From: Paguma larvata
Lineage: Eukaryota > Chordata > Mammalia > Carnivora > Viverridae
Direction of reading: 5' to 3'
Assembly (NCBI GenBank): GCA_030068075.1
Contig: CM057831.1
Span: 12,691,370-12,755,369, forward strand
DNA length: 64,000 nt
The notes beneath the pieces are model-generated. The model saw only the letters and a list, made by a program, of their open reading frames with translations, made no database searches and was not told the DNA's origin. This document shows positions 10,085-20,709 of the stretch, one piece after another; positions within the stretch are counted from its first letter, which is position 1, and the number at the start of each line of letters is the position of its first letter. The position numbers were made by a program, and so were the translations under genes.

Positions 10085-10314
10085 GGGGCGCCTGGGTGGC
10101 TCAGTCGGTTGGGGCGGCCGACTTCAGCTCAAGTCATGATCTCGCGGTCTGTGAGTTCGAGCCCCGCGTCGGGCTCTGTGCTGACGGCTCAGAGCCTGGA
10201 GCCTGCTTCGGATTCTGTGTCCCCCTCTCTCTCTGCCTTTCCCTTGCTCACACTCCATGTCTCTCAAAAAATAAAATAAAAACACAAAAAAAAATTAAAA
10301 AAAAAAAAAAAAGA
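10085..10314 (+). mobile_element. CAN-SINE, plus strand
   Basis: A typical full copy with GCGCCTGGGTGGCTCAGTCG head, TCGAGCCCCGCGTCGGGCTC, CT-rich body and a long A-rich tail. Direct repeats AGAAACAGCAGGTG and AGAAAGCAGGCGG flank it. Confidence 0.95.
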
Positions 10315-10424
10315 AAGCAGGCGGACCAGGTACCTACAGAGTAGAATTGAAAGGTATGTCTCTTGAGAATGCCTCCTGTCTATCTGCATATAGAGAGAGG
10401 ACCGGCTTCTACAGAGGTGCCTCT

Positions 10425-10540
10425 CCGTGCCTTGCAGGAGTGAGGGAGCTTCTCGAGGGCAGGGACCACGTCCCCTCATATGTGTGTCCCCAAGCAGCTA
10501 GGCCAGGACCTGGCACGGAGCAGCCAGTGAGAAGAAACTG
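10425..10540 (+). repeat. L2 3' end, plus strand
   Basis: GAGGGCAGGGACCACGTC and CCAGGACCTGGCACGGAGCA match the conserved 3' segment of L2 ('gagggcagggacc...gcctggcacatag'). Confidence 0.7.
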
Positions 10541-10849
10541 TTCACTTAAAGCCAGCTGAGGACTCAAAATCACGCCCTGCAGTAACTGTTATTTGACAGA
10601 CTTCCTTCCTCCCGTCTGCCCCATCCACTTCTTTATCCAACTGTGTCATGAAGCAGATCTTCTATGAACATGAAAAAATAAAAAAAAAATCTTGTCTCTG
10701 GGGGGTTGGGAGAGAGAGAGAAGACTTTCCTTCTATTTTGGTTATTAAATGTCTAAATATCTATGTATAGGTAGTTTTGCTCCGGTCTGCTTTTGCCGTT
10801 CCCCCCACCCCCACTTCCTTTCTCTATTTCTCTTACCCTGCCAAAAATC

Positions 10850-10993
10850 TTTTTTTAATGCTGATTAGTAGAACCTGAAGCAGGTCCCAGGCTGTCAGCA
10901 CAGAGCCCATCGCGGGGCTCGAACTCACGAACCACGAGATTGTGACCTGAGCCAAAGTCAGACGCCTAATGGAACAAACCACCCAGGCACCCC
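10850..10993 (-). mobile_element. CAN-SINE, minus strand, internally deleted
   Basis: The tail TTTTTTTAATGCTGATT passes straight to GAACCTGAAGCAGGTCCC, so the GA-rich body is lost. The head complement ends AAACCACCCAGGCACCCC. GCCAAAAAT (left) and GCCAAATTT (right) may be duplications. Confidence 0.88.
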
Positions 10994-11389
10994 TTAACGG
11001 GCCAAATTTTTAAGTCAACCGTATCACCTCGACAGCCGGCCTAATTAGCATTTGAAAAGCAGTGCGTTCTATCAGACTGGGGGGGCAGGGTTCAGAGGAG
11101 AACTTGGAGTCCATTTGTATTCCAAAGAACGAGGTGTTATTGTGCGGGCTGAGACTCACCACTCACCGACGTGCTTAATGCTTGAAAATGCATGCAGAAA
11201 ACCATCCTTCCTGCAGCAGGTGGTACGGTCTGACTCCAAGGCATAAAAGCAGTAGATATATTGAGATACGTGTTCATTTGTGTCTACTCACTGTTTTCCT
11301 TCCCGCGTGTGTGTGCATGTGTGCGTGTTGGGAGAAGTCATTTAAAAAACAAGCACGCTGTTCGTCTCTTCAGATTGGTCTTAATTTGG

Positions 11390-11530
11390 AACCAGCGCCC
11401 TTTCTTGTTAACAGATTTCCTTTCTTAACAAGGCCATTAGTGCTGTTTACACCTAATAACGCTGGAGTCTATCAATAATATTAATTCTGTCGATAAAGCA
11501 TTTAAGTGATTGTTGCATTTTCTAATATTA
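11390..11530. promoter_or_regulatory. Candidate conserved non-coding element
   Basis: AT-rich and repeat-free, with CATTAGTGCTGTTTACACCT (FOX-like), ATCAATAATATTAATTCTGT and AAAGCATTTAAGTGATTG (NKX-like AAGTG). Function is inferred from motif clustering only. Confidence 0.33.
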
Positions 11531-11679
11531 AGTGTCTTCACTACATGTAAAGGAAAGCGCCCATGCATCTAAAGGGAAAAACCCAAAGGCATAAGGCATG
11601 TTTTTACTTTTGACAATAGGAGTTACATTTCTCCAAAGATTGCTTTTTTTTTTTTTAGCCTTGGGCCAAGGAGACAGAC

Positions 11680-11985
11680 TAAGACTCCGTGAATTTAGAG
11701 ATGGGAGATACCTCATGCAACCTCCTAATCCAATGCTGGAATCCCTTCTCTGGCAATCCTGGCATATGGCCATCCATCTGCTTGTATACTTCCAGTGCTG
11801 GGGAGCTCATTATCTCCTGGGGCAACTCATAAATTCTTTCTTATTTGAGCTAAAATTGGCCTGTAATTTCCATCCATTGGTCCTGGTTGTGGAGCAAATA
11901 GGAAAGATCTTAAGTATCCGAAGACGGCTATCACGTCTTCCTTTCGTCTTTTTGTAATTAAGGTAACGGGATTCTCCTCAATTAA
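11680..11985 (-). repeat. CR1/L3-type LINE relic, minus strand
   Basis: The plus strand reads as the complement of a CR1-like LINE 3' region. In order: GAGATACCTCATGCAACCTC, TGGGGAGCTCATTATCTCCT, GGGGCAACTCATAAATTCTT, CCATCCATTGGTCCTGGTTG and GACGGCTATCACGTCTTCCT. L3/CR1 elements stopped moving before placental mammals diversified, so roughly 300 readable bases is noteworthy. No intact reverse transcriptase frame remains. Confidence 0.72.
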
Positions 11986-12093
11986 GACTTCTGCCTGGAA
12001 TCTGGAAGAACAGAATCATGGAAACAACTGAGGGTTAAGCCCCGCGGTACACAGTACTTGTCACAACTGCAGCTAGCTGTAAGCACCTCTTCT

Positions 12094-12290
12094 AGGGGTG
12101 CCTGGGGGGCTCAGTCGGTTAAGCACCGACTTCGGCTCAGGTCATGAGCTCATGGTCTGTGGATTCGAGCCCCACGTCGGGCTCTGTGCTGACAGCTCAG
12201 AGCCTGGAGCCTGCTTCGGATTCTGTGTCACCCTCTCTCACTCTGCCCCTCCCCGGCTCTCTCTGTCTCGAAAATAAATATTTTTTAAAA
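12094..12290 (+). mobile_element. CAN-SINE, plus strand
   Basis: A full copy between near-identical 13-base repeats AAGCACCTCTTCT (12081-12093) and AAGCATCTCTTCT (12291-12303). The tail has AATAAATATTTTTTAAAAA. Confidence 0.95.
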
Positions 12291-12304
12291 AAGCATCTCT
12301 TCTA

Positions 12305-13130
12305 TAGTCAAACTTGGGCATAGCCCGCTCCGTAGTACAGTTCTTGGACGTTAACTCATCCCTCATTTAGCTAGGAGTCGTAGGAAATCTTTCCTGGTGA
12401 AACAGAAATCTTGCTATCTTCTTCTTTTTACGATTCCGAATTCCTTCAGAGGGCACAAACTCCTAACAATCGCTAGGAGATAAAATGTAAAGGTTTTCCT
12501 TTAGCAGGGAAAATTAGGCGCGCCAGCACATACATTTTTGAAAGTAGGAACTGTGTCCAGTTTTTCTTTCTCTCCCCCTTAGTGCCCAATATCGTTCCTG
12601 GCAGATAGAAGCTGCTTGCTGATTTATTGCTGTATTGAGCTCAGAAAGAGAACCGCCAACATTATGTTGAAATATACATGTACTTGGGAATGCGCATACA
12701 CACGTATGTATCTATCTATCAATCTATCTTCCTCCCGACCTATCTGGAGGAGACGCATATATACACATACACGCACACTTTTTTTCCACCTTTATACTCT
12801 CCGGGGGTCATTTCGTAATAAGTCACAGGAAGACTTCATGCCACAGTACAGACAAAACCGTTCTCTGGAGAAACTGCAGATCCGAAACATCCAGGGTAAT
12901 GTCCAATGTGGCATCTTATTTATTTCTTTACTTATCTTCGCATCTTTGCATCCTCAGGAGGCTGCATCGGGGAGGCAGACCCTCCCCCGTGGGCCCTCCA
13001 CTGCTAACCACGTGCTTCTGCTTTGCCCCCAGGTAGAAGGCGCCCCCCTTCTTCCCGCCTCTCCCTCCTGCGCCACTGAATTCCCTCTTCAGTTATTAGA
13101 GATTGAGAAGGAAAACAGAGAAAGGGGGAG
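12305..13130. other. Mostly unique DNA with L2 3' relic and short TATC repeat
   Basis: GGAACTGTGTCCAGTTTTTC with GTTCCTGGCAGATAGAAG (12545-12625) looks like an L2 3' end. A short TATC-type simple repeat lies at 12708-12730. The 189-codon frame at 12616-13185 runs through the simple repeat and into a SINE tail, so I do not accept it as a gene. Confidence 0.45.
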
Positions 13131-13141
13131 AAAAAGCATAA

Positions 13142-13420
13142 CTTCTTTTTTTTTTATAATTTTTAAATTTTTATGTATTTATTGAGAGAGAGAGGGAGGG
13201 AGGGAGAGAGGCAGAGGAAGAGGGAGATTTTTTATTTTTTTATTTTCGAGAGAGCAAGTGTGAGTAGGGGAGGGGCAGCCAGAGGGGGACAGAGGATCCC
13301 AGCAGGCTCTGCGCTGACGGCAGTGAGCCCGATGCGATGGGGGGGCGGCGCTCAAACTCACCAACGGTGAGATCATGACCGGAGTCGGACACACAACCGA
13401 CAGAGCCACCCAGGCGCCCC
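13142..13420 (-). mobile_element. CAN-SINE with duplicated tail, minus strand
   Basis: Two SINE 3' ends are present in tandem. Bases 13147-13227 hold one tail and GA-rich body, and from 13228 a second T-rich tail starts a complete copy that ends CCACCCAGGCGCCCC. A single pair of short repeats, AAAAGCATA (ending 13140) and AAAAGTACA (from 13421), brackets both. One insertion with tail duplication or template jumping is therefore more likely than two separate insertions. Confidence 0.82.
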
Positions 13421-14969
13421 AAAAGTACAGTTTTTTTTGTCTTTGCTTAGCACTTTACCCAATCGGACTTGGGGCGCTTACCCCTTTCTCACGGTGATCT
13501 TTGTCCGGTGTCCTTCACGCAGCTCCCTCTTGGAGCCAGAAGCCCCGTGTTTTAACTCAGCGTTGCGACTTCCTTCTCGAGTGGTTCGTATCTATATTGC
13601 AGGGGAATGGAACCCGCCTAGACTGAGTGTCCGAGCGAATGAGGAAAGGCGGGTAGGGGAGTAGGAAGCCCACCACAGGTGAAATGCATTTAGAAGTGAG
13701 CCCAGCACCCCCGCGACCGCGGTACGGGTCACCAGCCTTCATCGTGCAGGTGAACGCCAACGCCCCTTTCCCACACGGGTGCGGCCAAAGCGGTGGGCCT
13801 CCGGCTGCAGCATAGGTCCGTAGAAGATCCAGGCAGAACGTTCTGGGCATGTCCCCAAGCCCATGTGTGCTGAGGACCCTCGGTCCCAGCGCTGGCATTG
13901 CCCTAAGCCACAAGCCCCTGCTGTTTGCCACCCTCCCCCTCCCCCCATATACCAGCTAGACTATGACCATGAACCTGAGTTGACAGTATGTGAAACATCA
14001 CACAGAAAGCCCGATATCAGAATGCGCCGTAACTTCTAGAAGAGAGGGCCAAGCCCCGGATCCGTCTTGTTTTCTCTTTCGTCTCCTGTGCCCGGCACGT
14101 CACAGGCAACCGGAGATTTCTTGAAGAACCAACTGCCAATAGCTGCCGATCTCCTCTGCCGGGCAGTAAGTGGAAACAGAGACACAGGGTGGGAAGGAAT
14201 CCTGTTCCTACATCCGGATGAGGAGCGAGGCTCCAGAAGGAGAGGCAGGTTGTAGTCTGAGCGAGGAGGATTCAAGCATTCGCTGTCACTTCCGTGCGAG
14301 CAGGACCGTGTAGGCCCAGACTGAGAAAATGGAGCTAAGAGAGGCGGGGAGGTGGGGGGGTGGGAGAGGGAGGCAGCCGCGTTGTAACGGAGTCGTCAAG
14401 CGGAGGTGGGGTTTTTCCCGTTAGACCGAGTCTCCGCAATCCGCCGGGCCGAGCTCAGGGGCTGTGCTCGCCGACACCCGCGTGCGGACAACCCTTGGCC
14501 GGCGTGTCATTATGCAAAACCAATACTCAGTGCCTCCTCAAGGCATGCGTAAAACCCGAAGCAAAATCAAAGAACGGATTCTCTTTCTAATTTCAATTCT
14601 GCTTCTGAACCGGTTCTGTTAGACACTGTCCTTTGGGAATGAGCCATTTATCCCTCAACAGGTGACAAGAAGGACACAGAATTATTTTCATTTAATCTGG
14701 AGGTCAAGCGTAGTACACTGGGGGGGGGGTGGTAGGGCGCTGCATCTTCACACCGTGTGGCGTTAAGGATATTCAGCCAGGCTCTTGCTGGCTGCACCCT
14801 CAAGTCCCTCCAGTCGAACCCCGCCTTCGGCTTACGTTTGTAAAGGCTTCACACTTAGCGGGGACCCGTGGTTTCGGACTGCCGGGCGGGTAATCCCCAT
14901 CGGCTCGTTCAGACCAGCGACAGAAGCGAATTTGATTTTCCAGAATTGCAGTCCTCCCTAACCCTTATT
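13421..14969. other. Unique GC-moderate DNA, no gene recognised
   Basis: About 1.5 kb without a recognisable repeat or exon. The overlapping frames at 13557-13948 (minus) are compositional. A G run lies at 14721-14730. Confidence 0.4.
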
Positions 14970-15365
14970 TCATGTGGGCTCGTTCATTCAACACAGTTAC
15001 CGAGCGCCTACTATCCCCGGGATTATGCGGTTAATATAGATTTTTTAAAGCCCCGCCCCCTCATTATGAACGTGTGATCAGCCTTCAAAGGGATCCTCGG
15101 AAGAGAGACGGTATGTAAGTGGAAGAACAACTGTTTGGCTCTGTGGATATACCTGAGGCTAATACAAAGAAGGGAGACGCTAAAAATAAATCCGGGAGCT
15201 CAAGTCTGTAGTCTTTTAGCGAACGCAGACATGAAACAAGCATGTAACCGGAAGCTCTAATAAGTGCAAGAGAATTCTAGAGAGGGGAGTAATTCATTCT
15301 GCCGGGAAGAGACCAGACAGCGGGGTAGGAGAAACTTCTTGGAGGAGGAGATTCCTAAACTGGGG
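14970..15365 (-). repeat. L2 3' portion, minus strand
   Basis: The left edge TCGTTCATTCAACACAGTTA then CGAGCGCCTACTATCCCCGG is the complement of an L2 3' end. The right edge, AAACTTCTTGGAGGAGGAGA then TTCCTAAACTGGG, matches the 'ttcctggaggaggtgacatttgagctggg' block of L2 ORF2 read in reverse. Confidence 0.75.
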
Positions 15366-15885
15366 TTTGTGTGTATGTGTGTGTGCATGGGGGTGGGGGC
15401 GACCCCGAGCAGAAATCGATGTGGTAAACCGCATGAATTAGGAGGACCAGACAACTAACCGTGGGCGGAAAGGTTTTGCATCAGGGGCTCATTTTAGGTC
15501 CATCCCTCGGGCAGTCATTTGTGGGGTGTCGGAAGCCAGTCTAAAGGCAGGGACATCAGGTAAAGACTGCTGCGCTGGTTCCTAAGAGACGGTGACACGC
15601 CGATGGCACGTCCCGCCAAGGCAAGCATGGACAAGTCGCTCGGTCACCGTGGGCCTCAGTTGGCCCTCCCTCTGCAGTGGGTTCGTTATGCACTTGCGAT
15701 AAACCTGCAAAGGGACCTTTGGAAAACACATGATAAGTACACAGAAGATCAAGTATTCTTCGCGGATACGCCTGCGGCAAATTTTTACGAAGAAGAAGAA
15801 GCTATAAATAAATCCAGGAGAACAGACTCCTTCCGGTGGGCTCCGGCCACCAAAGAACTCAGATGCCGTAGACTTCACCACGATC
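15366..15885. other. Unique DNA, no gene recognised
   Basis: The plus-strand frame at 15603-15911 and its minus-strand shadow cross into a SINE and lack splice signals. Nothing else supported. Confidence 0.4.
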
Positions 15886-16035
15886 TCGGGTCACGATCTG
15901 GCAGTTTGTGAGTTCGAGCCCCGCGTCCAGCTCTGCGCTGACCGTGCAGAGCCTGCTTGGGATTCTCTCTCTCTCTGCCTCTCCCCTGCCCTCTCTCTCT
16001 CTCTCAAAATAAATGAATAAACTTAAAAAAAAAAA
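15886..16035 (+). mobile_element. 5'-truncated CAN-SINE, plus strand
   Basis: The copy starts inside the tRNA-like head (GGTCACGATCTGGCAGTTTG) and retains the B box GAGTTCGAGCCCCGCGTC, a short CT body, AATAAATGAATAAACTT and a poly(A). 5' truncation is unusual in this window, where most copies are complete. Confidence 0.9.
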
Positions 16036-17400
16036 AAGAACAGCCTGGAAGGTAGTTGAGCTGGGCCAGCCTCATGCCCCTCTGACATAGCCCACGTGGA
16101 ATCCCCGAAAACTGCCTGGACTAACCTCCCCCCCACCTCCCCCCCACCCCCCAGCTGAGCTTGGGAGCTTAGCTTGTCTGGAATGGAATTCTGGTGGCCA
16201 GGCGGCACCGAGGTGGAGGAGCGAAGGAAGCGGGGAGCAAGCAATGAGTCCTTGGCCGCCGGGAGCAGAAAGAAACAGCACGGGTGCGGCTGCCAGCAGG
16301 CTTCTCTCCGCCATCTGACTCGGAGAGGGGGGCGGAGGCCTGAAAGGGAAGAAACTCAGAATCACCCTTGCGGGAAGGGGAGAGCCGGGGGTCCTCGCGA
16401 GGTCACAGCCCAGGCTGCCTCGGCCCTACCAGGCGAGCTCTCTGACCTTGTCAAAAGCTCCTTCCCGCCTCCTTGGTTAATAGGATGAGCTCACCAGGCA
16501 AAAGAAGCCGAAGCGTTTCACTTAGTATTTTCGCTCCCAAACCCGTGTGCTTCTGTGGTCTTGCTGATGCCGCATCCTTCCGGTAACAAGGGCCCTGGAT
16601 CCACGTTTGGCATTTCGGAGTCTGAAGTAACTTCAGAGATTATTTAGTCTGCTTCTCTCCTCTTTAGAGACGTGGAAACGGCAGCCGAGGGGCGTGATGT
16701 CCCTTGCCCAGGATCCCGGGATGCCCCTCTAACGCACTTGCTGCTTGGCCCAGCGCTGTCCTTCTGTCCATTTCACCAAATGAGGCCCCAGCCCCAGAGA
16801 CTGGAGCTGGAATTAGAACTGGATACTGTGTAGTCTTTTCACCCCCGATGTGGCTGGTGTGCAGGCTTCCGCCTCAGGGAAATGGGGTTAGTGTCACCTT
16901 GCAAAGCTGACGCGAAGGTTCTCGGAAACGACACTGTTAAGTGCTGCCATCAGGGCACACAGTAGGCGCTAAATAATGTCTTCCCTCAAGAGCATGCACC
17001 AAGCCGGCGTGTCGGGGTGGGGGATGGGAAGTCGGAGCCACGTTCCCGCCTGCGGCCTGGGTGGGAGGGAAGTGGGAAGCACACTGGCCCTCCCTGGGGA
17101 ATGCCCCGAAGAGTATTGCGTCCCTACGAGCCCAGCCGGCGGGGCTGGGAACACGCCGTTCACGGAGGATCTGATGAGGCTGCGGGTGTGCTGACACTGG
17201 GCGTGGGGCCGAGGCCGCCGCCGACGACCGGAGGGCTCTGTGATCACTTCTCTTGTCTCCTCCCCGAGGCCACCGTGGGGGGTGGAAAAGAGGGCTAACG
17301 TTTGAGGAGGTCACGTGTCCTCGGGCCTCCTTCCTCGGGATCGGGCCGGTCCCCAGCCTCCTCCCGAGGGCAGCCGCGCTGTAGTACTAAAGCACACACC
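16036..17400. other. GC-rising unique DNA left of the CpG island
   Basis: A MIR/L2-like relic occupies about 16619-16770 (minus), with AACTTCAGAGATTATTTAGT and TTTAGAGACGTGGAAACGGC. A short L2/MIR end reads GGGCACACAGTAGGCGCTAA at 16954-16973. No exon is recognised. From 16.04 to 24.80 kb no CAN-SINE is present. Confidence 0.45.
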
Positions 17401-17716
17401 GCCCGCGGGTCAGACTGCTTGGTTGCCCTCCTGGTCCCCGCCTCTCGCTACCTTGCTCACTTGGGGCCCCGCGCTCCGGGCCGGACTGTGCGCCTCTCCT
17501 AGCCTCGGGGTCCTCATCCGTAACCCGGGGAGACGGCTCCTCCCAAGCGGCGCCCGGGAACTCCTAGACGCACGCCGGGCCTGTCCCTCCAGCCTCCTGG
17601 TACGGTTCGCTCTCCTCCCGCCGCACACGAAACCGCCCGCTCTCCATCTTCGCCGCCGCGGGGCCGCAGTCTCCGGCCCCCGGGCACGCTCGTCCCCCGC
17701 GCGCTTCCCTCGCGCC

Positions 17717-17730
17717 CCACCAGGGGGCGC
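17717..17730 (+). promoter_or_regulatory. CTCF-like core motif
   Basis: CCACCAGGGGGCGC matches the central zinc-finger core of the CTCF consensus at every strongly weighted position. It sits at the left side of the CpG island, where insulator or loop-anchor sites are common. Binding is predicted, not shown. Confidence 0.65.
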
Positions 17731-18149
17731 CCTTTGCCCGCCGAAGCCGGCCCGGCCGTAACTCCGGGGGCCGGAGCGGGCTGTCCCCTCGCGCCGGGCG
17801 GTGCAGGGCGCGGGCCGAGCCGGGGTCCCGCCCTCCAGGTCGCTACACCGCAGCGCCCGCCCCCTCGTCCCGCGGCCGCCCGGCTGCGCGCGCCCCTCGC
17901 GCCCCGGCCCCGCGCCTCCCGCTCGGCCTCGGCCCCCCGGGGCGGCGGCAAGTTTGCCCGCGGCCGCCCGACTCCGCGGCCGCCCGCTCCTCCTGCGCCT
18001 CGGCTTCGGGGCGCGCCGGGCGAGGCCCGGAGCGGGCGTCCGGGGCGTGCGGGCCGCCCGGCCGCCGGGGCCCCGAAGGGGCGCCCCCCCGGCCGGCGTG
18101 CGCGGGCCGCCGCAGTTCCGGCGCTGGCCGCCGGGCGGCGCCCCGCGCC

Positions 18150-18329
18150 TCGGCCGCGCTCCTCCCGCGCTGCCCGCTCCCGGCTCGCTCGCGGCCGGAC
18201 CCAGACTGCCTTCAGCTGCCGGCGGATCGCGCTGGGGCCGCCGCGGCTGCTGCGGAAGCAGGGAGAACCGGAAAACAACAGCCCGGCGGCCCGGCCCCAG
18301 CTCAGCCCCCGGAGTGCGGAGCCGCCCAG
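18150..18329 (+). other. Candidate non-coding first exon ending in consensus donor
   Basis: CCGCCCAG|GTAAGG at 18329/18330 fits the 5' splice-site consensus almost perfectly. It is the best donor in the island. Upstream DNA back to about 18150 is slightly less C-dominated (GGAAGCAGGGAGAACCGGAA, AACAACAGCCCGGCGG) and has no ATG, as expected for a 5' UTR exon. The start given is arbitrary because the transcription start cannot be read from sequence. No partner acceptor or coding exon was found downstream, so the first intron would run at least to the window end or to an exon I could not recognise. Confidence 0.5.
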
Positions 18330-18960
18330 GTAAGGGCAGGGCCCGCCGCGGCGCCCTCCCCGCCCCACGCCAGCCTGCCCCTTGCGCTGCCCCCTGGGCC
18401 CCCCGCGTCCCGGCCGCGCGGGCCCCGCGCGCGCCCCCTCCCGCGCCCGTCCCCCCTACTTCTGACGTCTCCGCCTCTCCGTCCCCCCGGGGCCGCTGCC
18501 CCGCACCCTTCCCTGCCCCCCCACCCCCACCGTCTCCCCGGCGCCCTGCCTCCCGTCTCCCGCCTTCAGCCCGCCGGTCCCCTGCGCTCGGATCCCTGCG
18601 TCTCCCCGGCTCTGGACCCCCCATCGCTCCGCTCCCGTAGTTCCTCCAGTCTCCATCCCCGTTTCCCTCCCTCCGCAGCCCTCCTCCGGGCTCGCGGTGC
18701 TCCCGCTCTGGTCCTCCCCTTCCCTGTGCAACTCCCAGCCCAGCCTCTGCCCCCCTGCAGGGCTGCCGGCCCCGGTCCGCCGCCGGCGCGCTCCCCCTGC
18801 CCTCGTCACCCCCGCTTCCCGCCCGGCCCCGGCTGCGCTGCCCCATGCCAGCGCATCCCCGGAGCCCACGAGGCCCCCTTCCCCCTTTCCTCGCGGCCAT
18901 CTGCCTCGGCTGCCCCCTGCCCCTGCGCTGGACTCCGGCCACCACCACACCCCCACCCGA

Positions 18961-19980
18961 CACGCCGGCTCGCTTCGGGGGACCAGCGTCCTATCAGGAA
19001 TGACCCTCTTTCCCCTGGACTAATGAGGCTCCCACCCACCTCACCCTAGTTCACCCGAGTGGGAAGTGAGGGAGAAACTCTGGAGACCTGCATTTGGGCG
19101 TGTGATGGGGGAGGGGGCTGAGCAGGAGGGGGGGAGGGGAGCTGATTGAGATTCTCTCCAGTGAGGACTGGCAGAGCGGTGAGCTGCTGAGACCCGGCCA
19201 GGGTGGAGGGCCGGCTTGCGACAGCTGGGACAGGGGTTTCAAGGCACCGAGAGAGCACCTGTGTCTCTTTCCCTGGCTCCCTTGAGCTGAAGAAAGTGAG
19301 CGAGGAGGAGCCGGCGCCCGGGGAGAGTTGGCCTGTGGGCCCGCGAGGCGAGGCGGCGGTGGGGGGCTGGGCCAGGGCCCTGGGGCCGGCGGCCTGCCTG
19401 GCAGTGGCGGGGCACTGCGGCCGGCACTTCTCCCCGCCGGACCTTTGGCTGCACAGCTCTTGGCATCTCTACTTTATGCTGCCATCTTCCTCCTGGTGCT
19501 GTTGTCTGGCGATGCCACGAGGTGCCACCTCCCTGCCTCCCTCCAGTGGCTCTCCCGGGCATGTCTCCCCAGGGCCTGGGTTGTCTGGAAAGAGGAGGAG
19601 AGCTCTGGGCACTGGCTGGGGCCCTTCAAGCCCGGACTGAGTGGTCCTGGGACTGGCCGAGAGTACCGAGTCCCGCCAGGAACAAGGAGGAGTACCTTCA
19701 CTTAAGCTCCCCGTGGTCACCTGGGTGACGGGGACACTTCCCCGAGCACCTGCAAACCGCGCGCTGTCCCCCGGGATACAGGCCCTGTGGGGTGGCCGCG
19801 GATAACCGAGAGAGCAGCGCGGTCCCACTCTGCGCCCTGAGTGTCTGCGCGCGTGGCGGGCTCGAGGCCGAGGGGTCCGGAGAGGTCAGCCGTGGTCCGC
19901 TCCCCCTCCCGGGCCGGAAGCCCCGGGAACTCCACTGGGCATCGTGGGGCTGGCTGTATTTGCTGAAGCTGCAACCCGTG
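18961..19980. other. GC-rich flank of the CpG island, start of presumed intron 1
   Basis: No exon or repeat family is recognised. A smaller CpG-rich patch lies at about 19330-19440. Frames here (for example 19203-19640 plus) are Pro/Gly/Ser-rich and appear non-coding. Confidence 0.4.
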
Positions 19981-19984
19981 GCTC

Positions 19985-20125
19985 GTCATTAATCAGGTTT
20001 ATTATTTTCCACACTGGCTGGATGTGTTCCTCAAGGTCGCGACCCTTTGGAGAGTTAATCTAATATGCACACATCGCGGTGTCTGGGTCTGTTTAATTTT
20101 CCGTATTTTGTTCATTTCTTTCGGA
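19985..20125. promoter_or_regulatory. Candidate conserved non-coding element
   Basis: An AT-rich island 1.7 kb downstream of the putative first exon, in otherwise GC-rich repeat-free DNA. It contains TCATTAATCAGGTTTATTAT (homeodomain-like), GAGAGTTAATCTAATATGCA and TGTTTAATTTTCCG. Its contrast with the surroundings suggests an intronic enhancer, unproven. Confidence 0.4.
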
Positions 20126-20709
20126 ACGAACCTTCCGCGGGGAGCTGTGGCCCGGGCTTGCCCACCGGCCTCCTGCCTGCCTGCCTGCCTGGCCAGCTCC
20201 GTCCCCCAGTCCTCCTCCAGGCCTGCCACCAGAGGCCAGAGTCCAGGCCGGCCCCCCCGGAGCTCTGGGCAGCGCTGGGTGGGGAAGAGGTGGGGTGCAG
20301 TGGAGGGGTGCTGGGGAGGACATTCTGGGCTGTCTTTGTTTCCACGCCCCCCCCCCCCCCTACCAAGCAGCTTGATCATTGGCTGACATTTTCTCCAGCG
20401 CCCAAAGTTCTTCGTAGAGACTTGAGTCTGCGTCTTGGTCTGGCTTTCCAGTTGGGTTTCCCCCCCGAGGATGGAGAGGAGGGAACTTTGGCGGAGTGGG
20501 AGGAAAGGGGGGACCCCGGGGAGGAGGTCCCGGCCCCTGGGACGCAGGGGCTCCTGGGCGGACATGGAAGCAGCCAGTAGGAAGCGGTGGTTGGTGTGGC
20601 TGGTGGGGGGAGGGGGCGGTGGCAGGGAGTGTGTGGGAAGAATGCGTCTCCTGTTACTTCTGCGGAGTACTAATCGCTTATGTGTGCCACGGCTTTCCAA
20701 ATGCTTTTT
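20126..20709. other. GC-rich unique DNA
   Basis: Contains a C run (20345-20360) and short CTGC repeats. No exon or repeat recognised. Confidence 0.4.

Larger units (their letters stand above)
17400..18960. promoter_or_regulatory. CpG island, probable TATA-less promoter
   Basis: About 1.5 kb of repeat-free, very GC-rich DNA. CpG is dense throughout 17.4-18.45 kb, then gives way to C-rich, CpG-poorer sequence up to about 18.96 kb. No TATA box or ATG is visible in the densest part. The region contains a CTCF-like motif at 17717-17730 and a strong plus-strand splice donor at 18329/18330. Together these indicate a housekeeping- or developmental-type promoter transcribed rightwards. Very long overlapping open frames on both strands (for example 17410-18963 minus, 517 codons, Arg/Gly/Pro-rich) follow from the absence of AT-rich stop codons and are not evidence of proteins. 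The gene is not identifiable from this sequence. Confidence 0.85.

Noticed and set aside
12616..13185. 189-codon plus-strand frame
   Set aside because: It passes through a TATC simple repeat and ends in the SINE tail, and the protein has no recognisable family features.
17410..18963. 517-codon minus-strand open frame and overlapping 279- and 284-codon frames
   Set aside because: They lie in the CpG island, where stop codons are rare by composition. They are Arg/Gly/Pro/Ala-rich, open in several phases at once, and show no domain.
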